Made by a program: the position numbers and the translations under genes. Shown here one piece after another: positions 1 to 9,535 of a DNA stretch of 55,916 nucleotides. Source of the DNA: Alphaproteobacteria bacterium (GTDB taxonomy: Bacteria > Pseudomonadota > Alphaproteobacteria > ATCC43930 > CGMCC-115725); the NCBI GenBank assembly GCA_019240125.1, contig JAFAYW010000271.1, positions 1-55,916 of the forward strand, read 5' to 3'. A model generated the notes under the pieces. It had not been told where the DNA came from and made no database searches. It saw nothing but the letters and a program-made list of their open reading frames with translations. The first letter of the stretch is position 1. Each line of letters opens with the position of its first letter.

Positions 1-231
1 ACAAGCTAATCCGACGCGGGCCCCTCCTCTCGCGATAAATCTTTCCCCAGAGTTACCCCTGGGCTTATGCGGTATTAGCTGCAGTTTCCCGCAGTTATCC
101 CCCACAAGAGGGCAGGTTCCCACGCGCTACTCACCCGTGCGCCACTCTTGCCCGAAGACAAGCGTTCGACTTGCATGTGTTAAGCATGCCGCCAGCGTTC
201 GTTCTGAGCCAGGATCAAACTCTCATGTTCA
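1..231 (-). rRNA. rrs: 16S ribosomal RNA, 5' end (partial)
   Basis: Read on the minus strand, positions 203-223 give the universal 16S 5' primer region (GAGTTTGATCCTGGCTCAG), followed by the GGCGGCATGCTTAACACATG and GGTGAGTAGCGCGTGGGAAC blocks found in alphaproteobacterial 16S. Only about the first 230 nt are present; the gene runs off the left edge. The mature 5' end near 228-231 is estimated by analogy with other 16S genes. Confidence 0.97.
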
Positions 232-592
232 ATCCTCGATGCACCGGTTAAAGCGCATCTACCTTAACAAGGGCCTTCAAACGCTAACATTTCCATGCGC
301 GCTCGTCGGCCCCATCGCCGCCGCCCGCGCATCCCTTCCACTCTCATACAATGTCAATCAACGACCCGCGTTGAGCGCCTCATCGGAGGCTCGTCGTTGC
401 GGGGAGGCGGCTTATAGGCCCATCAGCCGGTGAGCGTCAACGTCTTTGCTGCGAGCGTGAACAAATTTTTCGTCGTACAGCAAAGGACAGCCGGATCAAT
501 GGCTTGGAATATCACAGCTTGACATATTTCGTAACAAAGTAAACCTTGCGCCCCAGCAAAGGGTTTTAGGGGGCAGCGAACGTGGGACAAGC
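232..592. other. Intergenic region: rRNA leader and divergent promoters
   Basis: This non-coding stretch separates the leftward rRNA operon from the rightward M23 peptidase gene. Besides the boxA-like site, I see a TTGACA on the minus strand at 352-357 that could be an rRNA -35 box, and a TTGACA on the plus strand at 519-524 upstream of the peptidase gene. Neither has a good -10 hexamer at 17 bp, so promoters are not assigned firmly. Confidence 0.4.
246..257 (-). promoter_or_regulatory. boxA-like antitermination element in the rRNA leader
   Basis: On the minus strand the leader reads TGCGCTTTAACC, close to the bacterial rrn boxA consensus TGCTCTTTAACA, and lies about 15 nt upstream of the mature 16S 5' end. 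The short distance to the mature end is unusual, so this is a candidate only. Confidence 0.35.
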
Positions 593-2095
593 GTGACACG
601 GCGAGGACCGTCCCGTGGATGGGTGGCGGGTCTGGGACTGGCAGCGGTTTTCCTCGGCGGTTTCTCACTTCTTGGACCGTCATTCGCTCCAGCGCCGTCA
701 TCGGCGCCAGATGAGGCCGACGCACCCGGTTCACGGGTCGCGGAGCCGGCGACCTGGGAGGCCGCCGCGGTACGACCGGAGGACGTGGCAGCGTCGGCGA
801 TTGCCGCCCGAAACATAGGGGCGAGCATGGCCGTTACCTCGGCGGTACCGGAGACAACGCCCCCTCCTGCCGCTCCGTCGGACCAGACCCTGGCCGCAAC
901 CGATGCCTCCGGTACAACCCTGCCCCCGGGGGCCACGACAGCTACAGCCAGCATTGCGCAAATGGTGGAGGCGCGGCCTGGGGATAGTCCGCTGAGATTG
1001 CTCACCCGCGTCGGTGTCGCGCCGGATGACGCGCATGCCGCCATCCGCAAGCTCAGGACGGTGTGGAACCCGCGCGATTTGAAGGCCGGCCAGAAGGCGG
1101 CCGTCCTGGTGCAGTCGGACAAGCTGCTCAGCGTTCGCCTGGCGCTTGCGCCTGACCGTGACATCGTCGTGGCGCGCGATGACACGGGCGGTTTTGTCGC
1201 CGAAGACCAAAACCGGCCGACGCATGATGTGCAGGCGCTCGGCAGCGGTACGATCAACACCAGCCTTTCGGGCGCAGCCAGTCGCGCCGGCGTTCCAGCC
1301 GCGGTGCTCGATGAGATGATCCGCGCCTTCAGCTATGATGTCGATTTCCAGCGCGAGGTAAAAGCCGGCGACAGCTTCACCGTGCTGTACGACCGGGTCG
1401 ATGACGAATTCGATCATCCGACCTCACGCGGCCATCTTGAATACGCCGAGATGGTCTTGAAAGGCGTACGGCTTCGCCTGTACCGGTTTACCCCGAAAGA
1501 CGGCGAACCCGGCTATTTCAACGCACTCGGCGAGAACATCCGCAAGTCGCTGTTGCGCACACCGATCGATGGCGCGCGCATAACCTCGGGCTTCGGTATG
1601 CGTTTTCACCCGATCCTCGGCTATAGCCGCATGCATAAAGGGGTTGATTTCGGAGCGCCGATCGGCACGGCGGTTTATGCGGCGGGCGACGGTGTCGTCG
1701 CGCGAGCCGGACAGGTCTCAGGCTATGGCAATTACATCGAACTGCAGCATAACGCACAGTATGCCACCGCTTACGGTCACCTCAGCGCCTTTGCCAACGG
1801 TCTGCACCAGGGTGAGCACGTAAGGCAAGGCGACGTGATCGGCTATGTCGGAATGACCGGTATGGCGACAGGACCCCACTTGCACTACGAAGTGCATTAT
1901 GACGGCGTGCAGATCGACCCGCAGAGCGTCAAAATGCCGGCCCTGACCCGGCTGGCAGGTGACGACCTCAGGGCCTTCCAGGCAGCGCGGTCTGGCATCG
2001 AGAAGAAGCTTAACGGGTCGCGGCCGGACCTCGTGGCAGGCATGCAGTGCCGGCCCGGGTTATGCGGTGTGGCTCAGACGGTGTCGGCGCCGTAG
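593..2095 (+). CDS. M23-family peptidoglycan endopeptidase with N-terminal membrane anchor
   Basis: The 500-residue product should cleave peptide cross-links in peptidoglycan from the periplasmic side. A GTG start follows a weak ribosome site. Residues 10-28 form one hydrophobic segment (signal anchor), followed by a low-complexity Ala/Pro linker to about residue 120, a LysM/OapA-like region at about 125-200, and an M23 domain at about 325-445. The LytM zinc ligands are present: H348 and D352 (HKGVD) and the HLH motif H429/H431. All catalytic residues are intact, unlike EnvC-type activators, so it is likely an active DD-endopeptidase of the MepM/Csd3 kind. Its 3' end overlaps the converging SoeC-like gene by 22 bp. 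The exact start is uncertain. Confidence 0.92.
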   Translation: MTRRGPSRGWVAGLGLAAVFLGGFSLLGPSFAPAPSSAPDEADAPGSRVAEPATWEAAAVRPEDVAASAIAARNIGASMAVTSAVPETTPPPAAPSDQTLAATDASGTTLPPGATTATASIAQMVEARPGDSPLRLLTRVGVAPDDAHAAIRKLRTVWNPRDLKAGQKAAVLVQSDKLLSVRLALAPDRDIVVARDDTGGFVAEDQNRPTHDVQALGSGTINTSLSGAASRAGVPAAVLDEMIRAFSYDVDFQREVKAGDSFTVLYDRVDDEFDHPTSRGHLEYAEMVLKGVRLRLYRFTPKDGEPGYFNALGENIRKSLLRTPIDGARITSGFGMRFHPILGYSRMHKGVDFGAPIGTAVYAAGDGVVARAGQVSGYGNYIELQHNAQYATAYGHLSAFANGLHQGEHVRQGDVIGYVGMTGMATGPHLHYEVHYDGVQIDPQSVKMPALTRLAGDDLRAFQAARSGIEKKLNGSRPDLVAGMQCRPGLCGVAQTVSAP

Positions 2096-3021
2096 TATAG
2101 CGTCACGGTATGCTTCGCCTCGGCGAAAAACAGCCAGCGCTCCGCGACCAGCCCAATCGCCATGCTGATGACGGCGAATGCTGCCGCTACCAGCGCGGTT
2201 AGCGGTGAGGCCAGCACAGCAACTAGCGTCAGCAGCGCCGGCAATCCAAACCCGGTGACGCGGGCGATCAAACGCAGCCGGGTGCGGTGCTTGCGGCCGA
2301 TGCGGAATCCCATCTCCTGCAGCAGATAATTATCCTGGGTATGCGGTGACTCGAGCAGCCGGACGCGGCCACGACTGCCGAGCCGAGTGGCACTCGCCAC
2401 CGTGCTGACCGCCGAACTTGTGTCGATAAAGCGCCAGTAGGCTTCCTTGCACAGCCACGCCAGGATGATCGTGACCAACGCACAGATCGGCGTGCCGACC
2501 GACCAGAGCAGCCAGAACCGCGAGATCAGGTCGAGCAGAACAAAACCCGCCATAAGTCCGAGCAGCAGGTAAAGCGGCACGACCCAGCGATTGTGCCATT
2601 GGTGGATCGGTTTCAGCGACGCGTATATCATCCCCGTACACACGATCGTGCCTGCGGCCAGCATCGATGTGATGATGCCGCACAGCCCGACAAAGCCGGA
2701 GGTCAGCCCAAAGAACACCCAGCCGGCTGCAAAGATGGCGGCGGGAAAGAAGGTCGCGACCGACAGCACGCCTTCGCGCGACAACCATGACGAGCGCCAT
2801 TGCGAGAAGGCGCGCCATGCCCGTTCGGGTCGGCCCAAGTGGAGGGTCGATGACATCAGCCCGCCTGCCACCAACGCAAAGGCTACAGCAAGACTGGCGA
2901 CGCCGAACCACGGGCTGAGCGGCAGGAGGCCGAGCGGAACACCCAGACCAAGCAGAAACAACAGCGCGAAACCTGCGCCCGAAGCCGTGGTGAAAAAGAC
3001 GATCGAGAACGTTGGATGCAT
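2074..3021 (-). CDS. soeC: DmsC/SoeC-like membrane anchor subunit of molybdoenzyme
   Basis: This 315-residue integral membrane protein has about eight hydrophobic helices and matches the DmsC family of quinone-interacting anchors. The start ATG (MHPTFS) is chosen because the DmsC-type first helix begins right after it; an open frame continues upstream but has no membrane character. It follows the iron-sulfur subunit gene by 86 bp on the same strand and is the last gene of the operon. By analogy with Allochromatium SoeABC it would hold the enzyme on the cytoplasmic face of the inner membrane and pass electrons to the quinone pool. The family is clear; the sulfite substrate is inferred from the operon. 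Confidence 0.8.
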   Translation of the reverse strand: MHPTFSIVFFTTASGAGFALLFLLGLGVPLGLLPLSPWFGVASLAVAFALVAGGLMSSTLHLGRPERAWRAFSQWRSSWLSREGVLSVATFFPAAIFAAGWVFFGLTSGFVGLCGIITSMLAAGTIVCTGMIYASLKPIHQWHNRWVVPLYLLLGLMAGFVLLDLISRFWLLWSVGTPICALVTIILAWLCKEAYWRFIDTSSAVSTVASATRLGSRGRVRLLESPHTQDNYLLQEMGFRIGRKHRTRLRLIARVTGFGLPALLTLVAVLASPLTALVAAAFAVISMAIGLVAERWLFFAEAKHTVTLYYGADTV

Positions 3022-3107
3022 AACGTGCGCGGACCTAGATCTATTAGGACGCTTCTTGACTCCCCCGGGGAGGCCGGGGGTGTTTCTGCAGAACGCTGCT
3101 TGAGCTC

Positions 3108-3854
3108 TTACCGCGACAGCAGGCGATCGACCCAACGCAGGAGCCCGGTTGGCTCGGCCGCAGCCCCCGCGGCCGAGGCGGTTGTGATATCCGGTACTGG
3201 TGCGTTGCGGTTGCGGCGCGGCGGTAGGTACTTGTTGACCGGACGATAGCCGAGTTCCGGCATCAAATCGGCGCCGCCCCGCGCCGTCACCATCTCCGAC
3301 ACCGGCGAGTTCGGGTCGCCGAGATCGCCGAAGAAGCGTGCCTTGGTCGGGCACACCATGACGCAGGCAGGCTGCCGCTCGTGTGGCGCGAGGTTTTGAT
3401 TGTAGATGCGATCGATGCACAGCGTGCATTTCTTCATCACGCCTTCGTCGGAATCGAACTCGCGCGCGCCATAAGGGCACGCCCACGAGCACAATTTGCA
3501 ACCGATACAGAGCTCTTCATTGACGAGGACGATGCCGTCCTCGACGCGCTTGTAGGATGCGCCGGTCGGACACACCGTCACGCAGGCGGCGTCCTCGCAA
3601 TGCAGGCAGGATTTTGGGAAATGCACTGTGCGGGCGCCGGCCCCATCACCTTCCTCGAAGGAATGGATGCGGTTGAACCACACACCCCACGCGTCGTCAC
3701 GATAGGCGTTAAAATCGGGCAGGGGGCCCATATGGCCCCCCGAGTTCCATTCCTTGCATGCGGTTGCGCAACCATGGCAGCCGACACAGAGATCGAGATC
3801 GATGACAAGGCCGAGCTTTTTCTGGCCCGGCATCGGGCGGGGCAGATCGGTCAT
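3108..3854 (-). CDS. soeB: Four-cluster ferredoxin subunit (DmsB/SoeB-like)
   Basis: This 248-residue protein would relay electrons between the molybdenum subunit and the membrane anchor. Four cysteine clusters are visible in order: CVGCHGCATAC near residue 22, CLHCEDAACVTVC near 81, CIGCKLCSWAC near 113, and KKCTLC paired with CVMVCP further on, the classic DmsB/PhsB/SoeB layout for four [4Fe-4S] centres. There is no twin-arginine signal. The start codon overlaps the stop of the catalytic subunit gene as ATGA (3851-3854), so the two are translationally coupled. A C-terminal tail of about 40 residues beyond the last cluster is poorly conserved-looking. DMSO, thiosulfate or tetrathionate reductase subunits remain alternatives. 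Confidence 0.88.
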   Translation of the reverse strand: MTDLPRPMPGQKKLGLVIDLDLCVGCHGCATACKEWNSGGHMGPLPDFNAYRDDAWGVWFNRIHSFEEGDGAGARTVHFPKSCLHCEDAACVTVCPTGASYKRVEDGIVLVNEELCIGCKLCSWACPYGAREFDSDEGVMKKCTLCIDRIYNQNLAPHERQPACVMVCPTKARFFGDLGDPNSPVSEMVTARGGADLMPELGYRPVNKYLPPRRNRNAPVPDITTASAAGAAAEPTGLLRWVDRLLSR

Positions 3855-6790
3855 GCCTGCGCCTCCTCCCGTTCGTTGGCTCGCGGCGGCTCGGCGGCCG
3901 CAAACCGGGCGCCGTATGTTAGGAGGTTAGAGGGCAGCCGCAGCGAGGTTGGCACCTGCAAGGTAGCGAAGCGTGGTTCGCTATGGCCAGCCTCCGCCTG
4001 ACGCACGCGCTCGACGCGGACGCGCAGATCGTACCAGGCGGCCTGACCGGTAATCGGGTCGGCGTTGGGGGTAGGCGTGGCGCCGTCCTGCGCCGGCAGC
4101 CGGTCGGAAATCAGATGGTTGAGCAGGAAGCCGCGGCTGAATTCGGGCGAGTCGGCGGCGAGGTTCCAGGCGCCGCTGCGCTTGCCGATCGCGTTCCAGG
4201 TCCACACCGTGTTCGGATTGACCCCATCCATCAATTTGATCTGTCCCTCGATGCGGCCATTATGGCTGGTCACCCAGACCCAATCGTCATCCGCGAGGCC
4301 AAGTGCGCGGGCGGTAATGCGGTTCATGAACAGCCGGTTCTGCCCGAGGATCTGGCGCAGCCACGCATTCTGCGAGTGCCAGGCGTGATACATCTGCATC
4401 GGCCGCTGGGTGATCGCGTGCAGTGGAAAGGACTCAGCATCGACTCGCGTCTGCTCGAAAGGCGGATACCAGAAGGGTAGGGGATCGAAATGCGTCGCGA
4501 TGCGCGGCCGGTCTTTTTCCGGCGGCACCACCGGCCCATGGCCCTGCGCGGCCAGGCGGAATTTCTGCAACGGCTCGACATAAAGCTGCAGGATGATCGG
4601 CTCGGGTGCGCCGATCAGGCCCATAGCCGTCGCGGTTTCCAGATAGGCCTTGTTGGCGTGCTTGTAGAAGAGCTGCTCGGGGGGCAGCTCGTATTTCCAG
4701 AAGCAGCCATTGGCGATGTATTGGTCGAGCTGTTTCGGGTTCGGCGCACCCTTGCCGGCCGCGGTGCCGTCCTCGCCGCGAAACCCCGCCAGCGGGCCGA
4801 CCCCGGGTGTGCGCTCGTGCAGCGCGATATAGTCCTTATAGCCGCCGGGAAAGCGCGGGCCGCCCTCGGGATTGACAAAGGCGGGGAGGCCGAGCCGGGC
4901 GCCGATCTCAATCAGTACATCCTGAAACGGCCGCACATCGCGATCCGGCGTCAAAACCGGTTGGCGTATTGAATCGGCTGGCCCGTCCGGGCCGCCGATC
5001 GGCCGGTCGAGCAGGGAGATGCAATCCCAGCGTTCGAGATAGGTCGTATCGGGCAGGATCAGATCGGCGTAGGCGACTGTCTCGGAGTAATAGGCATCGG
5101 AGTAGATGATCCGCGGGATCTTGTAAGCGCCGGTCGCCGCGTCCTTGTCGGTCAGCATGCGGATCGTCTCGGCGGTGTTCATCGCCGAATTCCAGGCCAT
5201 GTTGGCCATGTACATGAACAGCGTGTCGATCGGGTACGGGTCCCCCGCCGCGGCATTTCGGATCAGCATGTGCATCAATCCGTGCGCCGCGATCGGGGCT
5301 TCCCACGAAAACGCCTTGTCGATGCGGATTGGCGTGCCGTCGGGCTCGACAATCAGGTCTTCAGGCCCCATCGGAAACCCGAGCGGCGCCCCGGCCATCG
5401 GCTTGCCGGCGGTGACGCTGCCCGGCTTGCCGGCCGGCTTCGGCCCTGGCGGCGCCGGCTTCGGATAGGGCGACTTATAGCGCCAGCCGCCCGGCACATC
5501 GATCGTACCCAGGATGATCTGCAGCAGGTGAAGTGCACGGCAGGTTTGGAAGCCGTTGGAATGCGCCGAGATTCCGCGCATCGCATGGATCGATACCGGC
5601 CGGCCGCGCATCGTTTCGTGACGGCGCCCGGCCCAGTCGGTCCACGGCACGGCGATCTCGATCTCCTGCGTGAACGCCATCGCGCCAATTTCGGCGGCCA
5701 GCGAACGGATGCGCTCGGCCGGGATGCCGCAGGTATCGGCGACCGCTTCGGGCGCGTACTTCTCGTCGAGATAGCGCTCGGCGAGGAGTTGGAATGCCGG
5801 CACGGCGCGGCGTCCATCGGGCAGGGTCGCGTCACCTACGACCCGCGCTTCGACGCCGGTTTGCAACGCGCCCGCAAGCTCGCCGTTCGATGCGAGGATC
5901 AGCGGCTCCCCCGCCTCGTTGCGCGCGAACAATCCGTCATCGGCGGTGCCGGGCGCCTGGATGACCAGCCAGGCCGCATTGGTATAGCGTCCGAGATAGG
6001 CGAAATCGACCCGATCGGCTTTGAGCAACTCGTGCACCAACGACAGCACGAACAGCCCGTCCGTGCCGGGTCGAATGCCGAGCCACTCATCGGCAATCGC
6101 CGAGTAGCCGGTGCGAACCGGGTTGACCGAGATGAATTTGGCGCCGCGGCTGCGCAGCTTCGACAATGCCAGCTTGATCGGATTGGAATCGTGATCTTCG
6201 GCGACCCCGAACATCAGGAAGAGGCGCGTGCGTTCCCAATCGGGCTCGCCGAACTCCCAGAAGCTGCCGCCGATCGTGTACAAGCCGGCCGCCGCCATAT
6301 TCACCGAGCAGAACCCGCCATGCGCCGCGAAATTTGGGGTGCCGAACTGGGTCGCCCAGAACCCGGTCAGCGACTGGCTCTGGTCGCGGCCGGTAAAGAA
6401 GGCGAGCTTTTTCGGGTCAGTCTCGCGGATCGGTGCCAGCCAGCCCACCGCTGTGGCGATCGCCTCCTCCCATTCGATCTCGCGGAACTCGCCGGTCCCG
6501 CGCTCGCCGACGCGTAGCAGGGGCTTGGTCAGTTTTGCCGGCGATTGCTGCTGCATGATGCCGGAGGCGCCCTTGCCGCAGATCACTCCCTTGTTCACCG
6601 GATGATCGGGGTTGCCCTCGATAAAGCGGATGCCGCCGTCCTTCAGGTGCACTTTGATGCCGCAGCGGCACGCGCACATGTAGCAGGTCGTGTATTTGAC
6701 CTCGTCCGACACTTTCGGTGACGTATCGATCACCTCGCGCGGGCGCCAGTAATCGTGCCAGCGATCGAGTAAACTCATGCTGCTTTTCAT
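3851..6790 (-). CDS. soeA: Molybdopterin oxidoreductase catalytic subunit, probable SoeA-type sulfite dehydrogenase
   Basis: This is a 979-residue DMSO-reductase-family enzyme. The N-terminal [4Fe-4S] motif is C36-x2-C39-x3-C43 with C71. The likely molybdenum ligand is C161 in the GGFCSVN segment. The molybdopterin-dinucleotide binding domain lies in the last 150 residues. There is no Tat RR signal at the N-terminus, which argues for a cytoplasmic active site, as described for SoeABC, and against periplasmic PhsA/TtrA/DmsA types. Size and the A-B-C gene order with a DmsC-type anchor also fit SoeABC. It lies between the TAXI binding-protein gene and the iron-sulfur gene, with ATGA overlaps at both ends. 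Substrate is inferred, not shown. Confidence 0.82.
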   Translation of the reverse strand: MKSSMSLLDRWHDYWRPREVIDTSPKVSDEVKYTTCYMCACRCGIKVHLKDGGIRFIEGNPDHPVNKGVICGKGASGIMQQQSPAKLTKPLLRVGERGTGEFREIEWEEAIATAVGWLAPIRETDPKKLAFFTGRDQSQSLTGFWATQFGTPNFAAHGGFCSVNMAAAGLYTIGGSFWEFGEPDWERTRLFLMFGVAEDHDSNPIKLALSKLRSRGAKFISVNPVRTGYSAIADEWLGIRPGTDGLFVLSLVHELLKADRVDFAYLGRYTNAAWLVIQAPGTADDGLFARNEAGEPLILASNGELAGALQTGVEARVVGDATLPDGRRAVPAFQLLAERYLDEKYAPEAVADTCGIPAERIRSLAAEIGAMAFTQEIEIAVPWTDWAGRRHETMRGRPVSIHAMRGISAHSNGFQTCRALHLLQIILGTIDVPGGWRYKSPYPKPAPPGPKPAGKPGSVTAGKPMAGAPLGFPMGPEDLIVEPDGTPIRIDKAFSWEAPIAAHGLMHMLIRNAAAGDPYPIDTLFMYMANMAWNSAMNTAETIRMLTDKDAATGAYKIPRIIYSDAYYSETVAYADLILPDTTYLERWDCISLLDRPIGGPDGPADSIRQPVLTPDRDVRPFQDVLIEIGARLGLPAFVNPEGGPRFPGGYKDYIALHERTPGVGPLAGFRGEDGTAAGKGAPNPKQLDQYIANGCFWKYELPPEQLFYKHANKAYLETATAMGLIGAPEPIILQLYVEPLQKFRLAAQGHGPVVPPEKDRPRIATHFDPLPFWYPPFEQTRVDAESFPLHAITQRPMQMYHAWHSQNAWLRQILGQNRLFMNRITARALGLADDDWVWVTSHNGRIEGQIKLMDGVNPNTVWTWNAIGKRSGAWNLAADSPEFSRGFLLNHLISDRLPAQDGATPTPNADPITGQAAWYDLRVRVERVRQAEAGHSEPRFATLQVPTSLRLPSNLLTYGARFAAAEPPRANEREEAQA

Positions 6791-7899
6791 TGTTTCTTTA
6801 TGTCAGTTGAGAGGCTGGGCTGCTCGGAGACGCGGTCGGCCAGCATCCCGCGCTCACCGTAGAAGCGGGCCGCTCCCGAATGCAGAGGGACGGGCAGCCC
6901 GTCCAGTGCGTGGGAGAGCTTGATGCGGTTGGCGATCTGATCAAGGCCGGCGAGTGGACGTAGGGTCGCCGGATTCCACAGCGACTTGGTTATGGTGTAG
7001 ACGAGGTCGTCGTCGATCTCGGCGCCGACCAGCCACACCGCCGAGAAGCTAAGCGATGGCGTCGCACTGTCGACCCCGGCATAGGTTCCGGCCGGAATTT
7101 CGCTCGTGCCGTAGAAACTGAAATCCTTGCGTAGCCTGTCGACGACTGAGCCCTCGACCGGAATCAGGCGGATCGGAATGGTCCCCGCCAGATCGCGGAT
7201 TGCAGGCATCGGATACCCGCCGATCAGACATACGGCGTCGAGACGCCCCTGCCGCAATTCCTCGATCGCCGGTCCGGGCCGTAAAGGGGAGCGGTTGATT
7301 TCGTGCTCATCCAGACCCGCCGCGGCGAGCAGTGTCGCCATCGCGACCGCTGTTCCCGAAGCAGGATCGCCCGTCGATACGGTTTTTCCTTTCAGATCGG
7401 AAAGGGTGTGGATCGAGCTATCGGCGCGAACCGCGATATGCACGCTTTCCGGAAACAGCGTCGCGATGGCGCGAAGCCGGTCGAGCGGCGGACCGGCGGC
7501 AAAAAGGTTCCTGGCCTTATAGGCCCATGCTGCCAGATCGGCCTGCGCGAATCCGGAATCAAGCTGGCCCGAATTGATCTGGCGCAGGTTTTCGACGGAG
7601 CCCAAAGTGGCCTGCGCCACTGCAACCAGCCCGGGAACGCCGCAACTGCCGCCATGCTCGCAATCCGGCCCATCGGCAGGACGCGAGATCGCACTCGCGA
7701 TCAAGCCGCCGATTTCGAAAAAGCTGCCGCCCGTGGCGGCCGTGCCGATGCGAAAATACCTCGGCTCCTCGGCGGCGGCCGGCGAAGACATGAACAAGGG
7801 CATCGCCGCAAAAAACAAACTGGCGCAGATCAGGTTGCGCCAGCCATACCTTACGAAACGAGTCTCACGCGGTGAGACGACCATGGCGAATAACACCAT
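6787..7899 (-). CDS. TAXI-family TRAP transporter solute-binding protein
   Basis: The 370-residue product is a periplasmic ligand-binding protein. An N-terminal hydrophobic segment at about residues 24-43 ends in an AAAEE signal-peptidase-like site. The mature part begins with the TAXI hallmark YFRIGTAATGGSFFEIG, and an internal SDLKGKTVSTGDPASGT segment is typical of the family. It is the first gene of the operon and its stop overlaps the molybdoenzyme start (ATGA), so binding protein and oxidoreductase are expressed together. No TRAP membrane component (DctM-like fused permease) is next to it, so the transport partner is elsewhere or the protein acts as a sensor or chaperone. Start is uncertain: a second ATG lies five codons in. 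Confidence 0.85.
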   Translation of the reverse strand: MVLFAMVVSPRETRFVRYGWRNLICASLFFAAMPLFMSSPAAAEEPRYFRIGTAATGGSFFEIGGLIASAISRPADGPDCEHGGSCGVPGLVAVAQATLGSVENLRQINSGQLDSGFAQADLAAWAYKARNLFAAGPPLDRLRAIATLFPESVHIAVRADSSIHTLSDLKGKTVSTGDPASGTAVAMATLLAAAGLDEHEINRSPLRPGPAIEELRQGRLDAVCLIGGYPMPAIRDLAGTIPIRLIPVEGSVVDRLRKDFSFYGTSEIPAGTYAGVDSATPSLSFSAVWLVGAEIDDDLVYTITKSLWNPATLRPLAGLDQIANRIKLSHALDGLPVPLHSGAARFYGERGMLADRVSEQPSLSTDIKKQ

Positions 7900-7974
7900 G
7901 GCTGACTGTAAATTGCAACACGCCGAGCCGTGAATCCGTCCGGATTTGCGCTCGCTTCAGGATAGGGCGACGCA

Positions 7975-9024
7975 ATGGCTGCAGCGGACAGGATGATCGA
8001 TCTGCGTTCGGACACGGTGACCCGGCCGTCTGACGCGATGCGTCGTGCCATCGCGGAAGCGGCCGTCGGCGACGATCAGTATGGCGAGGACCCGACGGTC
8101 AACCGCTTGCAGGCGCGGATCGCAGAATTGCTCGGCAAGGAAGCGGCTTTGTTCGTGCCAAGCGGCACGATGGCCAACCAGATCGCCCTTAAATTGCTGA
8201 CGCGGCCCGGCGATGTGGTGCTGGTCGGCGAGCAGGCGCATATCATGTGGCTGGAGGCGGGCGCCGGTGCCGCCAATGCCGGGGTGCTGTTCAAACCGGT
8301 TGGTCGGGGTGGGCTGTTCACGGCAGCCGACTTCGCCGCCGCCTACCAGGCGCCGGGCCACATCGTTCTGCCGCCCACCGGTTTGGTGGCGATCGAGAAC
8401 ACGCACAATTTCGGCGGCGGACTCATATTCCCGCAGGATGAAATCGTCGCCATCTGCACGGCCGCGCGGGCCGCGGGGGTTCGGTCGTACCTGGACGGCG
8501 CGCGTCTGTTCAACGCCGCTGTCGCATCGGGAATGCCACTGGCTGAGTTGGCGGCGCCATTCGACCTGGCGTCGGTAGCGTTGTCGAAGGGCCTTGGGTG
8601 CCCGATCGGCAGCGTGTTGGCCGGGAGTACGGCGGATATCGCCGCCGCGATCCGAATTCGCCGTATCCTGGGCGGCGCTTTGCGCCAGGCCGGCATTCTT
8701 GCCGCCGCTGGCTTGTACGCACTCGATCACCATGTTGATCGGCTGGCCGAAGATCACGATAAGGCGCGCCAGCTAGCCGAGCGCCTCGCCTCACTGCCGG
8801 GCGTACTGCTCGATCCAGGCTCGGTTCAGACGAACATCGTCGTCATCGGCCTGGCTCCCGAGCTGCCCGAAGCCAACGCGATCGCGTCGCGGGCGCGGGA
8901 CGCAGGCGTGCTGCTATCGGCTATCGGCCCCCGTACCCTGCGGCTCGTGACGCATCTGGATGCGAGCGTCATGGAGTGCCGCGAGGCCGCCGAGATCCTC
9001 AGCCGGGTGCTCGACCCGCAATGA
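7975..9024 (+). CDS. ltaE: Low-specificity L-threonine aldolase
   Basis: The 349-residue product is a PLP-dependent fold-type I enzyme that splits L-threonine or L-allo-threonine into glycine and acetaldehyde. The family signature is complete: [16 protein letters not shown] at the N-terminus, GDDQYGEDP near residue 32, a glycine-rich VPSGTMANQ near 61, and the PLP lysine K205 in [12 protein letters not shown]. Length is normal for the family. A purine-rich AGGATAGGG lies upstream of the ATG; a second in-frame ATG six codons later is possible. It is transcribed divergently from the TAXI gene 75 bp away and ends at a strong bidirectional terminator. Confidence 0.92.
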   Translation: MAAADRMIDLRSDTVTRPSDAMRRAIAEAAVGDDQYGEDPTVNRLQARIAELLGKEAALFVPSGTMANQIALKLLTRPGDVVLVGEQAHIMWLEAGAGAANAGVLFKPVGRGGLFTAADFAAAYQAPGHIVLPPTGLVAIENTHNFGGGLIFPQDEIVAICTAARAAGVRSYLDGARLFNAAVASGMPLAELAAPFDLASVALSKGLGCPIGSVLAGSTADIAAAIRIRRILGGALRQAGILAAAGLYALDHHVDRLAEDHDKARQLAERLASLPGVLLDPGSVQTNIVVIGLAPELPEANAIASRARDAGVLLSAIGPRTLRLVTHLDASVMECREAAEILSRVLDPQ

Positions 9025-9055
9025 GATCGCCGATTTAGCCATAGCTCGGGAACGA

Positions 9056-9088
9056 AAAAGCCGGGTGGGACCAGCCCACCCGGCTTTT
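9056..9088. terminator. Bidirectional intrinsic terminator
   Basis: A perfect 14-bp inverted repeat (AAAAGCCGGGTGGG at 9056-9069, complement at 9075-9088) has a 5-nt loop and A/T runs at both ends. It therefore serves the rightward aldolase gene and the leftward Gly-rich gene, which converge here. Confidence 0.93.
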
Positions 9089-9111
9089 CGTATAGGGGAA
9101 AGCGACCGCGC

Positions 9112-9535
9112 TTAGCGGCTGCTGCCAGCCGCGCTGCCGCCGGTCCCCATAGAGCTTCCGGTCGAGCCGCCGCCCGCGCTTGACCCGCCGAGCCCCATTG
9201 TGCTGCCGGAGCCGGAGCCCATGCCGCCAGCCGAGCTGCCGCCCGTGCCCATCGTCGTGCCGGTCGAGCCGCTGCCGGCGGTGGTCCCGCCGAGCCCCAT
9301 CGTGCTGCTGGAACCGCTGCCCATGCCACTGCCGGCGCCACTGCCGGCCGCGCTGCCGCCCGTACCCATGGTGGTGCTGGTCGAGCCGCCGCCGGCCGTT
9401 GCGCCACCGAGGCCCATTGTGCTGCTGGAGCCGGTACCCGTGCCCATGCCGCCGGCCGAGCTGCCGCCGGTGCCCATGGTCGTGCCGGTCGATCCGCCAC
9501 CCGCACTGCTGCCGCCCATGCCGGCAGTGGAGCTG
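9112..9535 (-). repeat. Degenerate in-gene tandem repeats (Gly/Ser/Met coding)
   Basis: On the plus strand, units such as GAGCCCCATTGTGCTGCTGGA and GTGCCCATGGTCGTGCCGGT recur in varied form across this stretch, encoding STMGLGG and TTMGTGG blocks. Unit length varies, so this is an imperfect repeat array inside the gene. Confidence 0.7.

Noticed and set aside
5270..6517. 415-codon open frame antisense to the molybdoenzyme gene
   Set aside because: Arg/Ala-rich shadow of the real gene with no recognisable domain.
9112..9535. Possible CRISPR array because of regular repeats
   Set aside because: Repeats are in-frame coding, imperfect and lack unique spacers; no cas genes in the window.
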